In this document: positions 6,484 to 6,533 of the stretch, one piece after another
Layout of the letters: every line of letters begins with the position of its first letter
Numbering within the stretch: the stretch's first letter is position 1
From: Bacteroidota bacterium
GTDB lineage: Bacteria > Bacteroidota > Bacteroidia > J057
Direction of reading: 5' to 3'
DNA length: 6,533 nt
Assembly (NCBI GenBank): GCA_003696875.1
Contig: RFHL01000348.1
Span: 1-6,533 of the forward strand
The notes under the pieces: generated by a model
What the model was told of the DNA's origin: nothing
What the model saw: only the letters and a program-made list of their open reading frames with translations
Databases searched by the model: none
Program-made: the position numbers and the translations under genes

Positions 6484-6533
6484 ATGACCCTGCCTGACCA
6501 CCTGCGGCACCTGGCCGTCACCCGATATGTGAC
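6484..6533 (+). CDS. 3'-truncated gene start, possibly HipA-like kinase family
   Basis: An ATG at 6484 opens a frame that runs off the window end after 16 complete codons: MTLPDHLRHLAVTRYV, with the last partial codon AC giving Thr. The only upstream space in frame is from the TAA at 6418-6420, with no better ATG. The pattern LRHLxVTRYVT recalls the N-terminus of the uncharacterised bacterial HipA-like kinase family, where a similar VTRYVTPL segment precedes a GGSLPA motif; that match is from memory and rests on few residues. The gene follows two terminators and a candidate promoter, so it would be transcribed separately. If the family guess is wrong, it is simply an unidentified gene start. 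Confidence 0.5.
   Translation, partial: MTLPDHLRHLAVTRYV

Noticed and set aside
6251..6510. Two overlapping minus-strand open frames (64 and 83 codons), including a short Lys/Ala-rich tail
   Set aside because: They run through both terminator stem-loops, show no recognisable family, and the longer one overlaps the start of the + strand gene at 6484.

Overview
The window looks like chromosomal DNA of a GC-rich, gliding or surface-active member of the Bacteroidota, most like the Saprospiria (Lewinella, Phaeodactylibacter and Haliscomenobacter relatives). The main evidence is two large secreted proteins that end in type IX secretion system (T9SS) type A sorting domains, plus a SprB-type repeat block, PKD domains and the conserved IYFDFNAPI module typical of this phylum. 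No start codon has a clear Shine-Dalgarno sequence, which also fits Bacteroidota. The assignment below phylum level is inference.

Layout, all on the + strand: (1) 1-2346, the 3' part of a large T9SS-exported multidomain protein whose beginning lies outside the window; (2) 2380-2412, a strong intrinsic terminator with a GCAA tetraloop; (3) 2546-3238, a complete classical short-chain dehydrogenase/reductase (SDR); (4) 3240-3295, a small array of degenerate 7-base GGTTCNN repeats starting next to the SDR stop codon, then a possible weak terminator and a very AT-rich promoter region up to about 3545; (5) 3622-6225, a second complete T9SS-exported protein with a signal peptide, two PKD-like domains, three SprB-like repeats, an SdrD_B-like domain, the IYFDFNAPI module and a C-terminal sorting domain; (6) 6274-6310 and 6360-6389, two stem-loops in tandem that look like intrinsic terminators; (7) 6484 to the window end, the first 16 codons of another gene whose N-terminus resembles the uncharacterised HipA-like kinase family.

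The two exported proteins are probably cell-surface or secreted structural/adhesive proteins. They share the same C-terminal logic (IYFDFNAPI module, then sorting domain) and an exact 33-base stretch, but differ in their N-terminal domains. The SDR is a cytoplasmic enzyme with no visible functional link to them. Terminators and long gaps separate the genes, so each is probably its own transcription unit. I see no defence system, mobile element, CRISPR array, rRNA or tRNA, and no convincing new multi-gene system. The points most worth a second look are the cysteine-containing helical insert in the first protein, the heptad repeat array and the double terminator.
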